Assembly (NCBI GenBank): GCA_016795105.1
Contig: JAEUIH010000017.1
Location: 46,962-110,961 of the forward strand
Direction: 5' to 3'
DNA length: 64,000 bases
Source: Planctomyces sp.
GTDB lineage: Bacteria; Planctomycetota; Planctomycetia; Planctomycetales; Planctomycetaceae
Under the pieces are notes generated by a model that ran no database searches, was not told the DNA's origin, and saw nothing but the letters and a program-made list of their open reading frames with translations. Below, in pieces: positions 45,924 to 54,935 of this stretch; the stretch's first letter is position 1; each line of letters begins with the position of its first letter. The translations under genes were made by a program, and so were the position numbers.

Positions 45924-46349
45924 ATGAATGCTCGCGTTTTCCTGCTGGTCCTGGTAACCGGCTTCTTTATGGCTGCATGGAATAGCGACCAAAACGCTAT
46001 GCAGGCAGCATTGGCTCGCCGTGATCAGGCTCGCGCCACACGTGTCGCGATGCTCGAAGCAACGTCTCGGGCCGACAGCAGCAGTGCCTCAATCCATGAT
46101 GCGGATTCCAATCCAAATGCTGAGGCTGCGTCGGATTCGCCATCAGATGAATCGATTCAACACGGCATCCCGCTGCCCTCTGGAATCGTTCCTGGACACT
46201 ATCAGGCTGTCAACCAGGCCGGTGTCATCCAAAAGATCGAAGTGCATAAAACGGAATCCAGCCAGCAGGCAGGCCCCAGAGACTTCTACATTTCAGATGA
46301 TGCAGCTGGAAATCGCTGGTACCTTGTCCGCATTCAGACTCAGAACTGA
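45924..46349 (+). CDS. Small exported or anchored hypothetical protein
   Basis: Protein of 141 residues that I do not recognise. A hydrophobic N-terminal segment (about 4-18) is followed by a basic helix rich in Ala/Arg (ALARRDQARATRVAML), then a Ser/Asp/Ala-rich disordered stretch (about 50-85). A compact C-terminal part (about 90-141) ends YISDDAAGNRWYLVRIQTQN. It is probably a periplasmic or membrane-anchored protein. The YdjC-type gene follows 17 bases later on the same strand. The 204-base gap upstream holds no other gene. Confidence 0.5.
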   Translation: MNARVFLLVLVTGFFMAAWNSDQNAMQAALARRDQARATRVAMLEATSRADSSSASIHDADSNPNAEAASDSPSDESIQHGIPLPSGIVPGHYQAVNQAGVIQKIEVHKTESSQQAGPRDFYISDDAAGNRWYLVRIQTQN

Positions 46350-46366
46350 CCAGAATTGCACTTACC

Positions 46367-47296
46367 GTGAAACGACGGACGTTTATTTCCGGTCTCACTC
46401 TCATGAGTCTGACCAGTCTTCAATCAGTCGCTGCGGATCAAGCCGACGGAAACCGTTACCTGATCATTCACTCGGATGATGCAGGGATGTGCCACTCTGT
46501 GAATCAGTCCACGATCCATGCGATGAAGAATGGGATCGTGTCATCGTGCAGCATCATGGTACCGTGTCCGTGGTTCCCTGAGTTTGCCGAATTTGCAAGG
46601 CAAAACACCGATCTGGATTTTGGAATCCACCTGACGCTGAACTCCGAATTCGGCAAGTATCGCTGGCCCCCGGTCGCTGGCCGAGACAAAGTTCCAAGTC
46701 TGATTGACAGCGACGGTTATCTCTTCCGTTCAAAGGAAGATCTAATCCTGAATGCAAAGCCCTCAGAAGTTGAACTCGAACTTCGTGCTCAGATCGATCG
46801 AGCTCTCAGGTTTGGTGTTCCGCTGAGTCACCTCGATACTCATATGGGAACGGTCGTTGCCACAGGAGACCTGCTGGACATCTACGTTCGACTGGGGATC
46901 GAATACAATCTGCCCGTGATGATCATGCGGAAGCCCGATCCGTCAACCGCACAGGGATATCCTGATCTGCATCAAAGGGGTCCGGAGTACATCCGGCTCC
47001 TTGAACAAAATCGACTGCCCGCCATCGACTACCTGTTTCAGTTCTACGATGGGAACAACCCCGTCGAGCGGCAGAACAGATATCTCGAAACGTTCCGGAG
47101 TTTGCAGCCGGGTGTGACTCAAATGATCATTCACTGCGGCTACGACGATGCTGAACTTCAGGGCATCACCGGCAGCCACTTTCTGCGAGGGGATGACACA
47201 AGAATCTTCACGGACGCCGGATTCATTGCAGCCGTCGAGGACCTCCCCATCACGATCATCACCTGGAAACAACTCCGCGAGCTCAAATTCCCCTAA
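46367..47296 (+). CDS. YdjC/ChbG-type carbohydrate deacetylase, exported
   Basis: Protein of 309 residues with a Tat-like leader KRRTFISGLTLMSLTSL from a GTG start at 46367. The YdjC fold shows metal residues in HSDDAGM (Asp-Asp), HLTLNSEF and HLDTHMG. YdjC/ChbG enzymes deacetylate chitooligosaccharides or related acetamido sugars and are usually cytoplasmic. Export of this version suggests action on external glycans, as in many planctomycete catabolic proteins. The 3' end overlaps the convergent App1-like gene by four bases. Confidence 0.85.
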   Translation: MKRRTFISGLTLMSLTSLQSVAADQADGNRYLIIHSDDAGMCHSVNQSTIHAMKNGIVSSCSIMVPCPWFPEFAEFARQNTDLDFGIHLTLNSEFGKYRWPPVAGRDKVPSLIDSDGYLFRSKEDLILNAKPSEVELELRAQIDRALRFGVPLSHLDTHMGTVVATGDLLDIYVRLGIEYNLPVMIMRKPDPSTAQGYPDLHQRGPEYIRLLEQNRLPAIDYLFQFYDGNNPVERQNRYLETFRSLQPGVTQMIIHCGYDDAELQGITGSHFLRGDDTRIFTDAGFIAAVEDLPITIITWKQLRELKFP

Positions 47297-48408
47297 CGCG
47301 GAGGAGTCGATTCCTCAACAGGAATAATCGTCATCCCCTTCAGGCGTTCGGGCCGAAGATTGCGGTCGTCGATAACATCACGAATCCAGATCTCTCGAAC
47401 CTGCTCAGGATATCGCCTTTGAATCTCCCGATAGACATCCGGATCTCTCTCGCCGGAGTCTCCGACCAGGATAAACTTTCTTGCCGGGAAGTGAGTCATC
47501 AATTCACTGATCTGGCGAATCTTCTGATCGTACGTCACGTTCTCATTGGTGGTGAGTTCACCCAGATTCTTCCATGTTTCGCCACTCATCAGGTTCTTCG
47601 TGACCGTCTTCATGTGCCACGATCCTTCCGGGAAACCAATCTCCGGTGAACACAGGAACTCAGACAAGGGCTCGTATAACTGCCATGGACCTCCCGAAAC
47701 GTAGTGGAACGCTGCATCCTTCTGTTCAGAAAAGCGGTTTGCCATTCCGGGTACGGCAACAAACTCACGAAAGAACGTGTTGCGAATCACAACCGAACGC
47801 CCCGCAGGAATCTCTGTGATCTTGATGGTATCATCGATGTCCGAAATGATGGACAATCCAGTGTCCGCGATGAGCCGTACACGGCCATGCCCGGAATGCC
47901 CCTCAGATACGACACTGAATGACAGCCAGCCATCGCTGGAATTCTGCGCAGTCAGAATTTCTGCCGCTCTCGTCGTTGAGAGTCGCAGAGTACCCTGAAT
48001 CACTCCGTTCTTATCTGAGATCAATGGCTCACGCTGTACATCGATGACTCGCAACTCTTCGTTTGCCGGATCGCCGTCGAACTTCAGTACGATTGCCTCT
48101 CTCGATTCACTGTCCGCGACAAAGTCTGCAATTCGCCCACGAAGCAGCAACGCTTCAGATTCAGTCAACCCCTCGAAAGCAGTTGTAGCTTTGACCGCCA
48201 GTGAGACGGCGGAGGGACGGTCTTCGTGAACCCACATCCGCAATGGTACGATCCATGTATCCTCCTCACGATATCCATACGACGGATAGACCGTCACATC
48301 CTCACTGGAGTTCGCCCCAAATACAGTTCTGCCGATGGCCGCCGCGATACTCCACGCGATGAAACATCCGGCCCTGATACGCGAGCCAGCAACCATGCGG
48401 TTCTCCAT
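47293..48408 (-). CDS. App1-like phosphatidate phosphatase (DUF2183)
   Basis: HAD-fold protein of 371 residues with an N-terminal signal-like segment (about 11-32). The catalytic motif ISDIDDTIK (Asp-x-Asp-x-Thr) lies near 192-200. HYVSGGPWQLYEPLSEFL supplies motif II and KFILVGDSGERDPDVY supplies motif IV, as in yeast App1. App1 removes phosphate from phosphatidic acid; bacterial members are not well studied. An N-terminal beta domain (about 40-185) precedes the phosphatase. ATG at 48396 is an alternative start. The J-domain/MshEN gene lies three bases upstream on the same strand. Confidence 0.83.
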   Translation of the reverse strand: MENRMVAGSRIRAGCFIAWSIAAAIGRTVFGANSSEDVTVYPSYGYREEDTWIVPLRMWVHEDRPSAVSLAVKATTAFEGLTESEALLLRGRIADFVADSESREAIVLKFDGDPANEELRVIDVQREPLISDKNGVIQGTLRLSTTRAAEILTAQNSSDGWLSFSVVSEGHSGHGRVRLIADTGLSIISDIDDTIKITEIPAGRSVVIRNTFFREFVAVPGMANRFSEQKDAAFHYVSGGPWQLYEPLSEFLCSPEIGFPEGSWHMKTVTKNLMSGETWKNLGELTTNENVTYDQKIRQISELMTHFPARKFILVGDSGERDPDVYREIQRRYPEQVREIWIRDVIDDRNLRPERLKGMTIIPVEESTPPR

Positions 48409-48411
48409 CGT

Positions 48412-49458
48412 CTATTTCCAGTAGGTCAGCTTCAAAATCCCCGCCACAACAGCCCCCACTACAACCGGAACCAGGTAGTGGACTGCTCTCATCTCTTCCA
48501 TAGTCATCAGCATAAGAAATACAGTACCAATCACTGACCAGCAAATTGCGATCAGACTATATTGCATTCGCTGAGACGAATCCTCCGGAGACAACTTCTC
48601 AGACTTCTTCTTTGGTTCTGGTTTCTTCTTTACCGGCTCTGCCTTTGAAGACTCTTTCTTCTTTGCGTCTGCCTTGTTGTCTGCTTTACCGGACTTCGAC
48701 GAGGACGCCGACTCTTCCACGGCACCCTCCTCCCGCATTCCAGGCGCATAGTACCTGGCGATCGCCTGATTCACGCTGCGAGGTACTGCCAGAACAGCTC
48801 GCATCGGTATCCCGAATCGATGCCGAATTTCATCTTCCAGCTCCATTCCAGGCTCATCAATGCAAACCACAAGCAGACGACCCCGGTCTTCAAACAACGG
48901 AAGACAAGAATACTTCTTGATGACTCGTCTTGGTACAACATCAAGTACCGAGTCTTCGGGCAGCATGTCTTCCAGATCAACGTAAGGAAGTCGCAATTCT
49001 GTCGCCAGGGCACGAGTTGCTTCCGGAGGCTCAACAAGCTTCATCTGGATCACGGCATCCCGATGAGAAAGTCCGCGGGCCTCAGCAAAATGTTCGATCT
49101 CGGCAACCTGAGAACGCTTGATCAGGCCTTTAGATACCAGATATTGGAGTGTGGTCCGCGGCTCATCCTCATTCACTTCCGCTGGAGGTCGTCCCAGACT
49201 GTCATCATATTCACGCTTCCCGTCCGGATCCGTGAGGCAAAGCATGGCCTTTGCCAGCTCGTTCAACAACTCCTGTGAACGAACCAGAAACTGACCGGTT
49301 GCGTATTTACGAACATGAGCATTCAGCTTGCGATAGTTGTTGCGAATCTTTTCTTCATCATCTTCAAACTGCACAAGCCTGAGCAGTGTATAGTAGTCCG
49401 GTGGCCGAACGCCCTCTGGAATTCCAAGCCACTCCTTGTAGACATCAATATCAGACAC
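48412..49458 (-). CDS. J-domain-like/MshEN fusion membrane protein
   Basis: Protein of 348 residues with an unusual domain set. Residues about 1-90 look like a J-domain relative: PPDYYTLLRL, IRNNYRKLNAHVRKYATG, LLNELAKAMLCLTDPDGKREYDDSLG. The canonical HPD is replaced, so DnaK stimulation is doubtful. Residues about 100-240 match the N-terminal domain of type II secretion/type IV pilus ATPases (LPYVDLEDMLPED, RRVIKKYSCLPLFEDRGRLLVVCIDEP), which can bind cyclic di-GMP. A Lys/Glu/Ser-rich linker (about 245-300) leads to two membrane helices (about 304-345). No ATPase domain follows. It may be a regulatory adaptor at the membrane. Confidence 0.75.
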   Translation of the reverse strand: MSDIDVYKEWLGIPEGVRPPDYYTLLRLVQFEDDEEKIRNNYRKLNAHVRKYATGQFLVRSQELLNELAKAMLCLTDPDGKREYDDSLGRPPAEVNEDEPRTTLQYLVSKGLIKRSQVAEIEHFAEARGLSHRDAVIQMKLVEPPEATRALATELRLPYVDLEDMLPEDSVLDVVPRRVIKKYSCLPLFEDRGRLLVVCIDEPGMELEDEIRHRFGIPMRAVLAVPRSVNQAIARYYAPGMREEGAVEESASSSKSGKADNKADAKKKESSKAEPVKKKPEPKKKSEKLSPEDSSQRMQYSLIAICWSVIGTVFLMLMTMEEMRAVHYLVPVVVGAVVAGILKLTYWK

Positions 49459-49488
49459 AGCAAACTCCGGGTTGACGAATTGAATGGA

Positions 49489-50271
49489 TCAAAATGGAAA
49501 ACGGGAATCGAGATCAGATTCCGCCAGCTGAACGAGAAAATCCGACAAACGATCGACAATGGTCTTCATCAGAGCATGCCCCTGTTCTGCGGTTGCTTCA
49601 AATGGGTTGCCTGCTCCGGTGTTTGTTGTCAACAGATGCCATGGACGAGTGATCGAGACCCAGCCGCGGTTGACCGCATCAAATCGAGTTGACGCTGTCG
49701 CCCCCTCGTCCGCAATCATTCGGCCTTCGGAATCTCGGGCGATCAGATCTCCAAAGTATGCCATCGCCAGTGCGGTCTCTGTCGCTCCTGCATGATCTCC
49801 CGGATCTTTGAACAACTGCTTCTGAACATCGGAACTTAGTCCTCGAAACCAGTCACACAGAAACAACTGGACTCTGGTTTTACCCATTAACTCGCGCAGC
49901 AATGGCTTGAAGTCGTTCCCGCCGTGACTGTTCAGGATCATCAGCCTGCGAACGCCATGCCCTTCCAGTGATTCCACCAGGTCACGAATCATGAGTCCCA
50001 GTGTTGAAGGATTCACGTTCATCGAAAGTCGACATTGTGCCTGATTCGTTTCTGTGCCATACGGGATCACCGGCAGCATCACAACTTTCGCTCCGCGATG
50101 CCATGCAGCTTCACAGACACGCGAGGCGATCGCTTCCGCTTCGAAACTGTCGGTTCCATAGGGAAGATGAAGATTATGTGGTTCCGTTGCCCCCATCGGC
50201 AGCACTGCGACTGAATAATCACAGTCACGAACATGTCCGTAGTTTGTTTCTGCCAATATCCATGGTCTCAT
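49489..50271 (-). CDS. Creatininase family amidohydrolase
   Basis: Protein of 260 residues from the ATG at 50271. Metal-site residues of the family are present: Glu30, His32 and Asp41 in MGATEPHNLHLPYGTD, and ILNSHGGN near 112-119. A late GDHAGATETALA supplies the last ligand. Family members hydrolyse cyclic amides such as creatinine or formamides in riboflavin/F420 and cofactor pathways; the substrate here is unknown. An upstream in-frame start at 50319 adds 16 basic residues with no similarity. Neighbours give no pathway hint. Confidence 0.85.
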   Translation of the reverse strand: MRPWILAETNYGHVRDCDYSVAVLPMGATEPHNLHLPYGTDSFEAEAIASRVCEAAWHRGAKVVMLPVIPYGTETNQAQCRLSMNVNPSTLGLMIRDLVESLEGHGVRRLMILNSHGGNDFKPLLRELMGKTRVQLFLCDWFRGLSSDVQKQLFKDPGDHAGATETALAMAYFGDLIARDSEGRMIADEGATASTRFDAVNRGWVSITRPWHLLTTNTGAGNPFEATAEQGHALMKTIVDRLSDFLVQLAESDLDSRFPF

Positions 50272-50353
50272 GAAGCCCGTCCGTTTCCGCTCTTTTCTGC
50301 TGACTGCCAGCTTTCTCACTACCGCGAATCTGCGGTTAAACCCGAGTTGTCAC

Positions 50354-51829
50354 TCACGACTCCAGCGCATGAACAACTTCGCCATGAACGTCCGTCAGCC
50401 TGAATTCTCTGCCCTGAAATCGATACGTCAACTGCTTATGGTCAATCCCCAAAAGATGCAGGATTGTCGCCTGTAGATCATGCACATGAACAGGATCCTG
50501 AGCGACATTCATCCCAAGTTCATCTGATTCACCATACGTCAAACCTGGTTTCGTGCCTCCGCCGGCCATCCAGACTGAAAATGCATACGGATGGTGGTCT
50601 CGTCCCCATCGCGGCTGATTCGTGATGTCGCCCTGAAGAAACGGCGTCCTCCCAAACTCACCACCCCAAATCACAAGTGTGTCTTCCAACAGTCCCCGCT
50701 GAGCCAAATCCTGGACCAGCGCGGCAGACGGCTGATCGGTGTCACGACATTGCGTATAGAGTTCCGTCGTCAGACTGTTATGTTGATCCCAACCCGCATG
50801 CATGACCTGAACAAATCGAGTCCCCCGTTCAACAAGTCGGCGGGCCAGCAGACAATGATTCGCAAAGGTGCCCTTCTCGAGAACCTGCGGCCCATAAAGA
50901 TCCAGTGTGGCCTTCGTTTCTCCCGACAAATCTGTCAGTTCCGGAACACTCGACTGCATTCGATACGCCATCTCATACTGTCGGATCCGTGTCTCAATTT
51001 CCGGATCCCGATGACTATCGGACTTCAGTGAATTGATCCTTGAAATACTATCCAGCCAGTCTCTCCGCATCTCGCGGCTGATCCCCCTGGGATTCGAAAG
51101 ATACAGAACGGGATCACCTCCACTGCGAAACTTCACTCCCTGATATCGTGACGGAAGAAATCCGTTCCCCCAGTAGAAATCATAAAAAATCTGACCGCAC
51201 GAAGTTCCCTTACTGACAGAAGTCATCACAACAAACGACGGAAGATTTTGTGTCTCGCTTCCAAGCCCGTAAGTCAACCAGGCGCCCATCGTTGGACGAC
51301 CTGGGATCTGTGAGCCACTCAGGAGAAATGAAATTGCTGGAGCATGATTCACAGCGTCTGTATGCATGCTCTTTACAAAACACAACTTGTCAGCAATCGC
51401 CGCTGTGTATGGCAGAAAATCACTCACCGTTGCTCCGGACTCGCCACGTCGATGGAATGGTTCCACGTTTGCCAGCATCAGCTTACCTGATGCATTACCA
51501 GTCATGGTGCTGAATCGTTTGCCACCAACAAAACTGTCCGGAATCGGCTGTCCGTGCAACTCTCTCAGTCTTGGCTTGTAGTCAAACAGGTCAACGTGTG
51601 TCGGACCACCATTCTGAAACAGGTAGATGACGTTCTTTGCTTTCGGTGTGAAATGAGGCAACCCCGGAAGGCCACCAGTCTGACCGGACGAAGAACGTGA
51701 ATCAGACTCTGCCGAATACCCGTTCTTCGCCAAAAGACTGTGAAGCGCAGCCAGGCCGACTCCAGTGCCGCCCGACGTCAGCAATTGCCGCCGTGTTTGT
51801 CTCAGGAAATAGTCCGACTCTGATGTCAT
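50354..51829 (-). CDS. DUF1501 family exported protein
   Basis: Second DUF1501 protein of the window, 491 residues from the ATG at 51829 (AGGAG upstream). The N-terminus has a Tat-like motif [22 protein letters not shown]. Family markers are [54 protein letters not shown] and [35 protein letters not shown]. As with the copy at 1044-2543, no DUF1549/DUF1553 cytochrome partner is adjacent. The catalytic function of the family is not established. The lipid kinase gene lies 59 bases upstream on the same strand. Confidence 0.9.
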   Translation of the reverse strand: [491 protein letters not shown]

Positions 51830-51888
51830 TCGCTGGAAGCTCCTGTTCAACTCGATTTCCTGCAGAATACGTTGACAGGTACTCCAAA

Positions 51889-52851
51889 TCAATCCGGACG
51901 AGGCACGATCAACTCCAGAGAACGCGGCTCCACGCGAATTTTCACTGGCAATCCAGGGGCCGGATCGCCATCGGCCTGAACCGCCAGCGGCTCGCCATCA
52001 CCCGGAGTCATTTTCGACTCTGCCCCCATTCGGCTCTCTCTGAGGCTCATCGCATGCGCTGTAAATCGAATCACATCTCTTTCCGCAGACTTCAATCCCA
52101 GCCAGACACTAATCGCATGTCGGACCGTGTGCCAGAAGGACCGCCCGCGAAAAATGCGAACATCCAGCACTCCATCGTCAGGAATTGCGTTTGGAGAAAA
52201 CGGAAATCCAAAGCCATATGCCGGGATGTTCGTCACAATCACATGCGTGCCAGCATAACTCCCACCTTCTCCGCCAACCTTCTCAACACTGACTTCACGC
52301 CGGACAGAGAATCGCAGAAAGGCGCGTAAAATCGGGAATACATACGCCAGATGACTGATATTTCCCTGTCGCCCCTGATGCAGATCACGAACGACGTCCG
52401 CATCGACTCCTACACTCAACATCAAAAGAAATCGATGATCGTTGGCAAAACACGTGTCCAGTTTTCGGCTGAATCCATCACGAACAAGTTCTGCAACGGA
52501 TCGACCGCTGTGAGGAAGTCTGAAATATCGGGCGATCAGATTCTCAGTTCCCATCGGCAACATTGCGAGCCGTTCGCCTGGGTATCGATTGAGCAAATCT
52601 GTGATCGTCCCATCCCCGCCACAACCAACAATACAATGCAGCCTGTTTCGATGAGCCGGGTCATTCAAATAGCGATCCATCAATTGTCTGTTGTGAAACA
52701 GACGGACTCGATACCCAAACTCACGCAACACACGTACCAATCGCAGAATCTCGTGCCTTCGCCGGCCGGTCCCGGACTTTGGATTCCACTGAACAACCAC
52801 AAGTGACTTGTGATCTGAGAACCTAAGTACGGCATTCTCCTTTAAACTCAT
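51889..52851 (-). CDS. Diacylglycerol/lipid kinase-like protein (DAGK family)
   Basis: Protein of 320 residues from the ATG at 52851. The nucleotide-binding core shows VVQWNPKSGTGRRRH (phosphate loop), the hallmark CIVGCGGDGTITDLLN, and LPMGTENLIARYFRLP. The C-terminal half (PDDGVLDVRIF, VQADGDPAPGLPVKIRVEPRSLELIVP) is the DAGK beta-domain. It would phosphorylate diacylglycerol or a related lipid, like YegS/DgkB. Neither start candidate (ATG 52851 or TTG 52902) has a clear ribosome site; the ATG fits the family length. It follows the 660-residue unknown gene by ten bases. Confidence 0.87.
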   Translation of the reverse strand: MSLKENAVLRFSDHKSLVVVQWNPKSGTGRRRHEILRLVRVLREFGYRVRLFHNRQLMDRYLNDPAHRNRLHCIVGCGGDGTITDLLNRYPGERLAMLPMGTENLIARYFRLPHSGRSVAELVRDGFSRKLDTCFANDHRFLLMLSVGVDADVVRDLHQGRQGNISHLAYVFPILRAFLRFSVRREVSVEKVGGEGGSYAGTHVIVTNIPAYGFGFPFSPNAIPDDGVLDVRIFRGRSFWHTVRHAISVWLGLKSAERDVIRFTAHAMSLRESRMGAESKMTPGDGEPLAVQADGDPAPGLPVKIRVEPRSLELIVPRPD

Positions 52852-52861
52852 GGAGTTGAAC

Positions 52862-54844
52862 TCATGTGGTTGCTTCTGTCGAATCAGGAGCGGACGCTTC
52901 AACCTGAACTAACGGTTCCACCTGACCACTCACTGGAACTCGTCCATATACAGACTCGTCTCCTGTATGAAGCCCAAGCACTGTCCGATTCACCTGAGGC
53001 CGCATCAGACTGCGATACATCATGATTTGATGGCTGCCAATCCGCAGTCGAGCCGCTCCAGCTTCATGGCTCGTGACGTTACGACGCGCCTCTGATACGG
53101 TCAATCGTGCCCAGTCTGCTGGTTCGCAGGTCCTCGCGGGATGCCAGTCAAGCACGAGAGGCACCACCAGCCCTCCCTTTCCCCTGGCTGTAATTCTCAG
53201 ATTCTGATCATCGGCCTCAAGTGCTCCATGAGCATATACCACGCGATCATCATCCAGCCACAACGGAAAGACGCGGACGACCAGTTCGCCGCTCATCAGC
53301 CGAATCTCTCGAGTGATTTGATCCGGATCGACCGTCAACTCAGGGCCAACCGGAAGGCCGGATCGAATTGGCAGCAGAGATTCCCATTGAATCGCCTTCT
53401 CTGCTTCGTCGCACACGATGGAATCTGTCAAAACGGCAAAATGGTCTTTTGGAGCGATCAATAAATGCCGATGCACTCGCACTCCGCTGAATGGCTGCGA
53501 CTCCAACTCTGCAAACGCCACTTCTTCGTCCACAAACCAGCAAGTACAGTTCCATGTCGCCGACGAACTCAGCGTTTGCTCTCCTGCGGTCACACTCCAC
53601 TGCCAGCTCCCGCTGAACACCGGTAAACCCAGCGCAGACAGGTACATTCGAAACTCGGCAGAATGCCATTCAGCAACCAGCAGATCGGCCGCAGGTTCAA
53701 ACGATGACCGCACAATCAGAGCACTCGACTGGTCTGATTGCCACGCTGCTGCTCGAGACTTTCTTCGATCAGATTTCTTCTTCGTTTCACTCGACAGCCT
53801 TCTGATGCATCGGCGAATCTCACGATCCGTCTTTCGGCTTGAACCAGTGATCGACAGCAGCCTTCGAACCTTGCCGGTGGGCCGATACTCTGCCATGCGC
53901 GCAGCCTGCTTCAGAACTGTCAGAGTGCTGGTTGCAGAGTCCTCCTGTGATGTCTCATCCGAAATCACCGCTCGATCAAGTGTTGAAAACTCACCATCAC
54001 TTCCAATCAGTGCTGCTGATTTCTCCACAAGCGTTCGAAAGCGATCCTCATTTTGTGACGTCCAGACTGCTCGATCAAACGCCGCCCCCCAAACCGCAAC
54101 TCGCGCCAGGGGAGTCAGCCACTCCCGAAGATGACTGAACAACGACCCATGGATCATGCCCTCAGAGTCCGTGCATTCCGTCATGATGCGATTCAGGTCC
54201 GCTCCCGCAGATACCGCTTCTTCTGAAGGCGGCTCGAATGGGGAAAGAATCAACTCCCGAACCCATCTTGCTTCGGCATTCAGAGTCTGCGGCAGCCCGA
54301 TGAAGCCAACATCAGGTGACGGCTGAAACGTAGTATGCTGAGCGTCACTTCGATGCTCCGCGTGCCATGACCACAGCAACCGACAACACGACAACAGAGT
54401 CTCCGCAGGCAACGCCGGACCGCAGATCAGTACCAGCTCACAGACAGCAATCGTCTCCCAATCTCCCGGCGAGCTGGTTGCTTCCACTAACCAGTTGGCG
54501 ATCAGTTCATGATATGACTCAACCAGCTTCTCTTCTGCCTTGCGGGCGCCTCGAGATGTCCGGGATGCCTGACTTCGCAGATCTGCCAGGTCTTCAATCG
54601 ATGCGGCAAGCTCGCGTTCTCTGCCGGAGAGTTCAATATCATCGACAGACCAGAGCGACATCAAATCCGCTACTACTCGTTTCTTCAGAAATCGTTCACG
54701 AGGGACTTCCATAAAGGCATTCCACGCTCGATGAAATGCCGCAGGGTCCTTCGATGAAATCGCTTTGCGAAGCGGCGTTCTTCCAGCCGATTTCCGTGGT
54801 GCCGGAAGACCTGCAAACAGTCGATTTACGGATGGAGCAGACAT
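52862..54844 (-). CDS. Large hypothetical protein
   Basis: Protein of 660 residues that I do not recognise. There is no signal peptide or membrane segment. The first 330 residues are mostly helical, including Trp-rich blocks (LLSCCRLLWSWHAEH, WLTPLARVAVWGAAFDRAVW). A basic region near 335-365 (IRRCIRRLSSETKKKSDRRKSR) follows, and the second half is beta-rich. The layout of a helical N-terminal part and a beta-sandwich C-terminal part recalls heparinase II/III-like proteins, but no catalytic motif is clear. It lies in the same operon as the lipid kinase gene. Treat the fold idea as a guess. Confidence 0.6.
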   Translation of the reverse strand: MSAPSVNRLFAGLPAPRKSAGRTPLRKAISSKDPAAFHRAWNAFMEVPRERFLKKRVVADLMSLWSVDDIELSGRERELAASIEDLADLRSQASRTSRGARKAEEKLVESYHELIANWLVEATSSPGDWETIAVCELVLICGPALPAETLLSCCRLLWSWHAEHRSDAQHTTFQPSPDVGFIGLPQTLNAEARWVRELILSPFEPPSEEAVSAGADLNRIMTECTDSEGMIHGSLFSHLREWLTPLARVAVWGAAFDRAVWTSQNEDRFRTLVEKSAALIGSDGEFSTLDRAVISDETSQEDSATSTLTVLKQAARMAEYRPTGKVRRLLSITGSSRKTDREIRRCIRRLSSETKKKSDRRKSRAAAWQSDQSSALIVRSSFEPAADLLVAEWHSAEFRMYLSALGLPVFSGSWQWSVTAGEQTLSSSATWNCTCWFVDEEVAFAELESQPFSGVRVHRHLLIAPKDHFAVLTDSIVCDEAEKAIQWESLLPIRSGLPVGPELTVDPDQITREIRLMSGELVVRVFPLWLDDDRVVYAHGALEADDQNLRITARGKGGLVVPLVLDWHPARTCEPADWARLTVSEARRNVTSHEAGAARLRIGSHQIMMYRSLMRPQVNRTVLGLHTGDESVYGRVPVSGQVEPLVQVEASAPDSTEATT

Positions 54845-54935
54845 GATATTCAGGTTCAGATAGTCAGGCAGTCTCCTTTACTGCTTCGATTGGTGCTGGC
54901 AGGGTTCCCCCCTTGCCAATGTAGATTCTAAAACT

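Noticed and set aside
48412..49458. Type IV pilus assembly ATPase
   Set aside because: Only the N-terminal MshEN-like domain is present; Walker motifs are absent.
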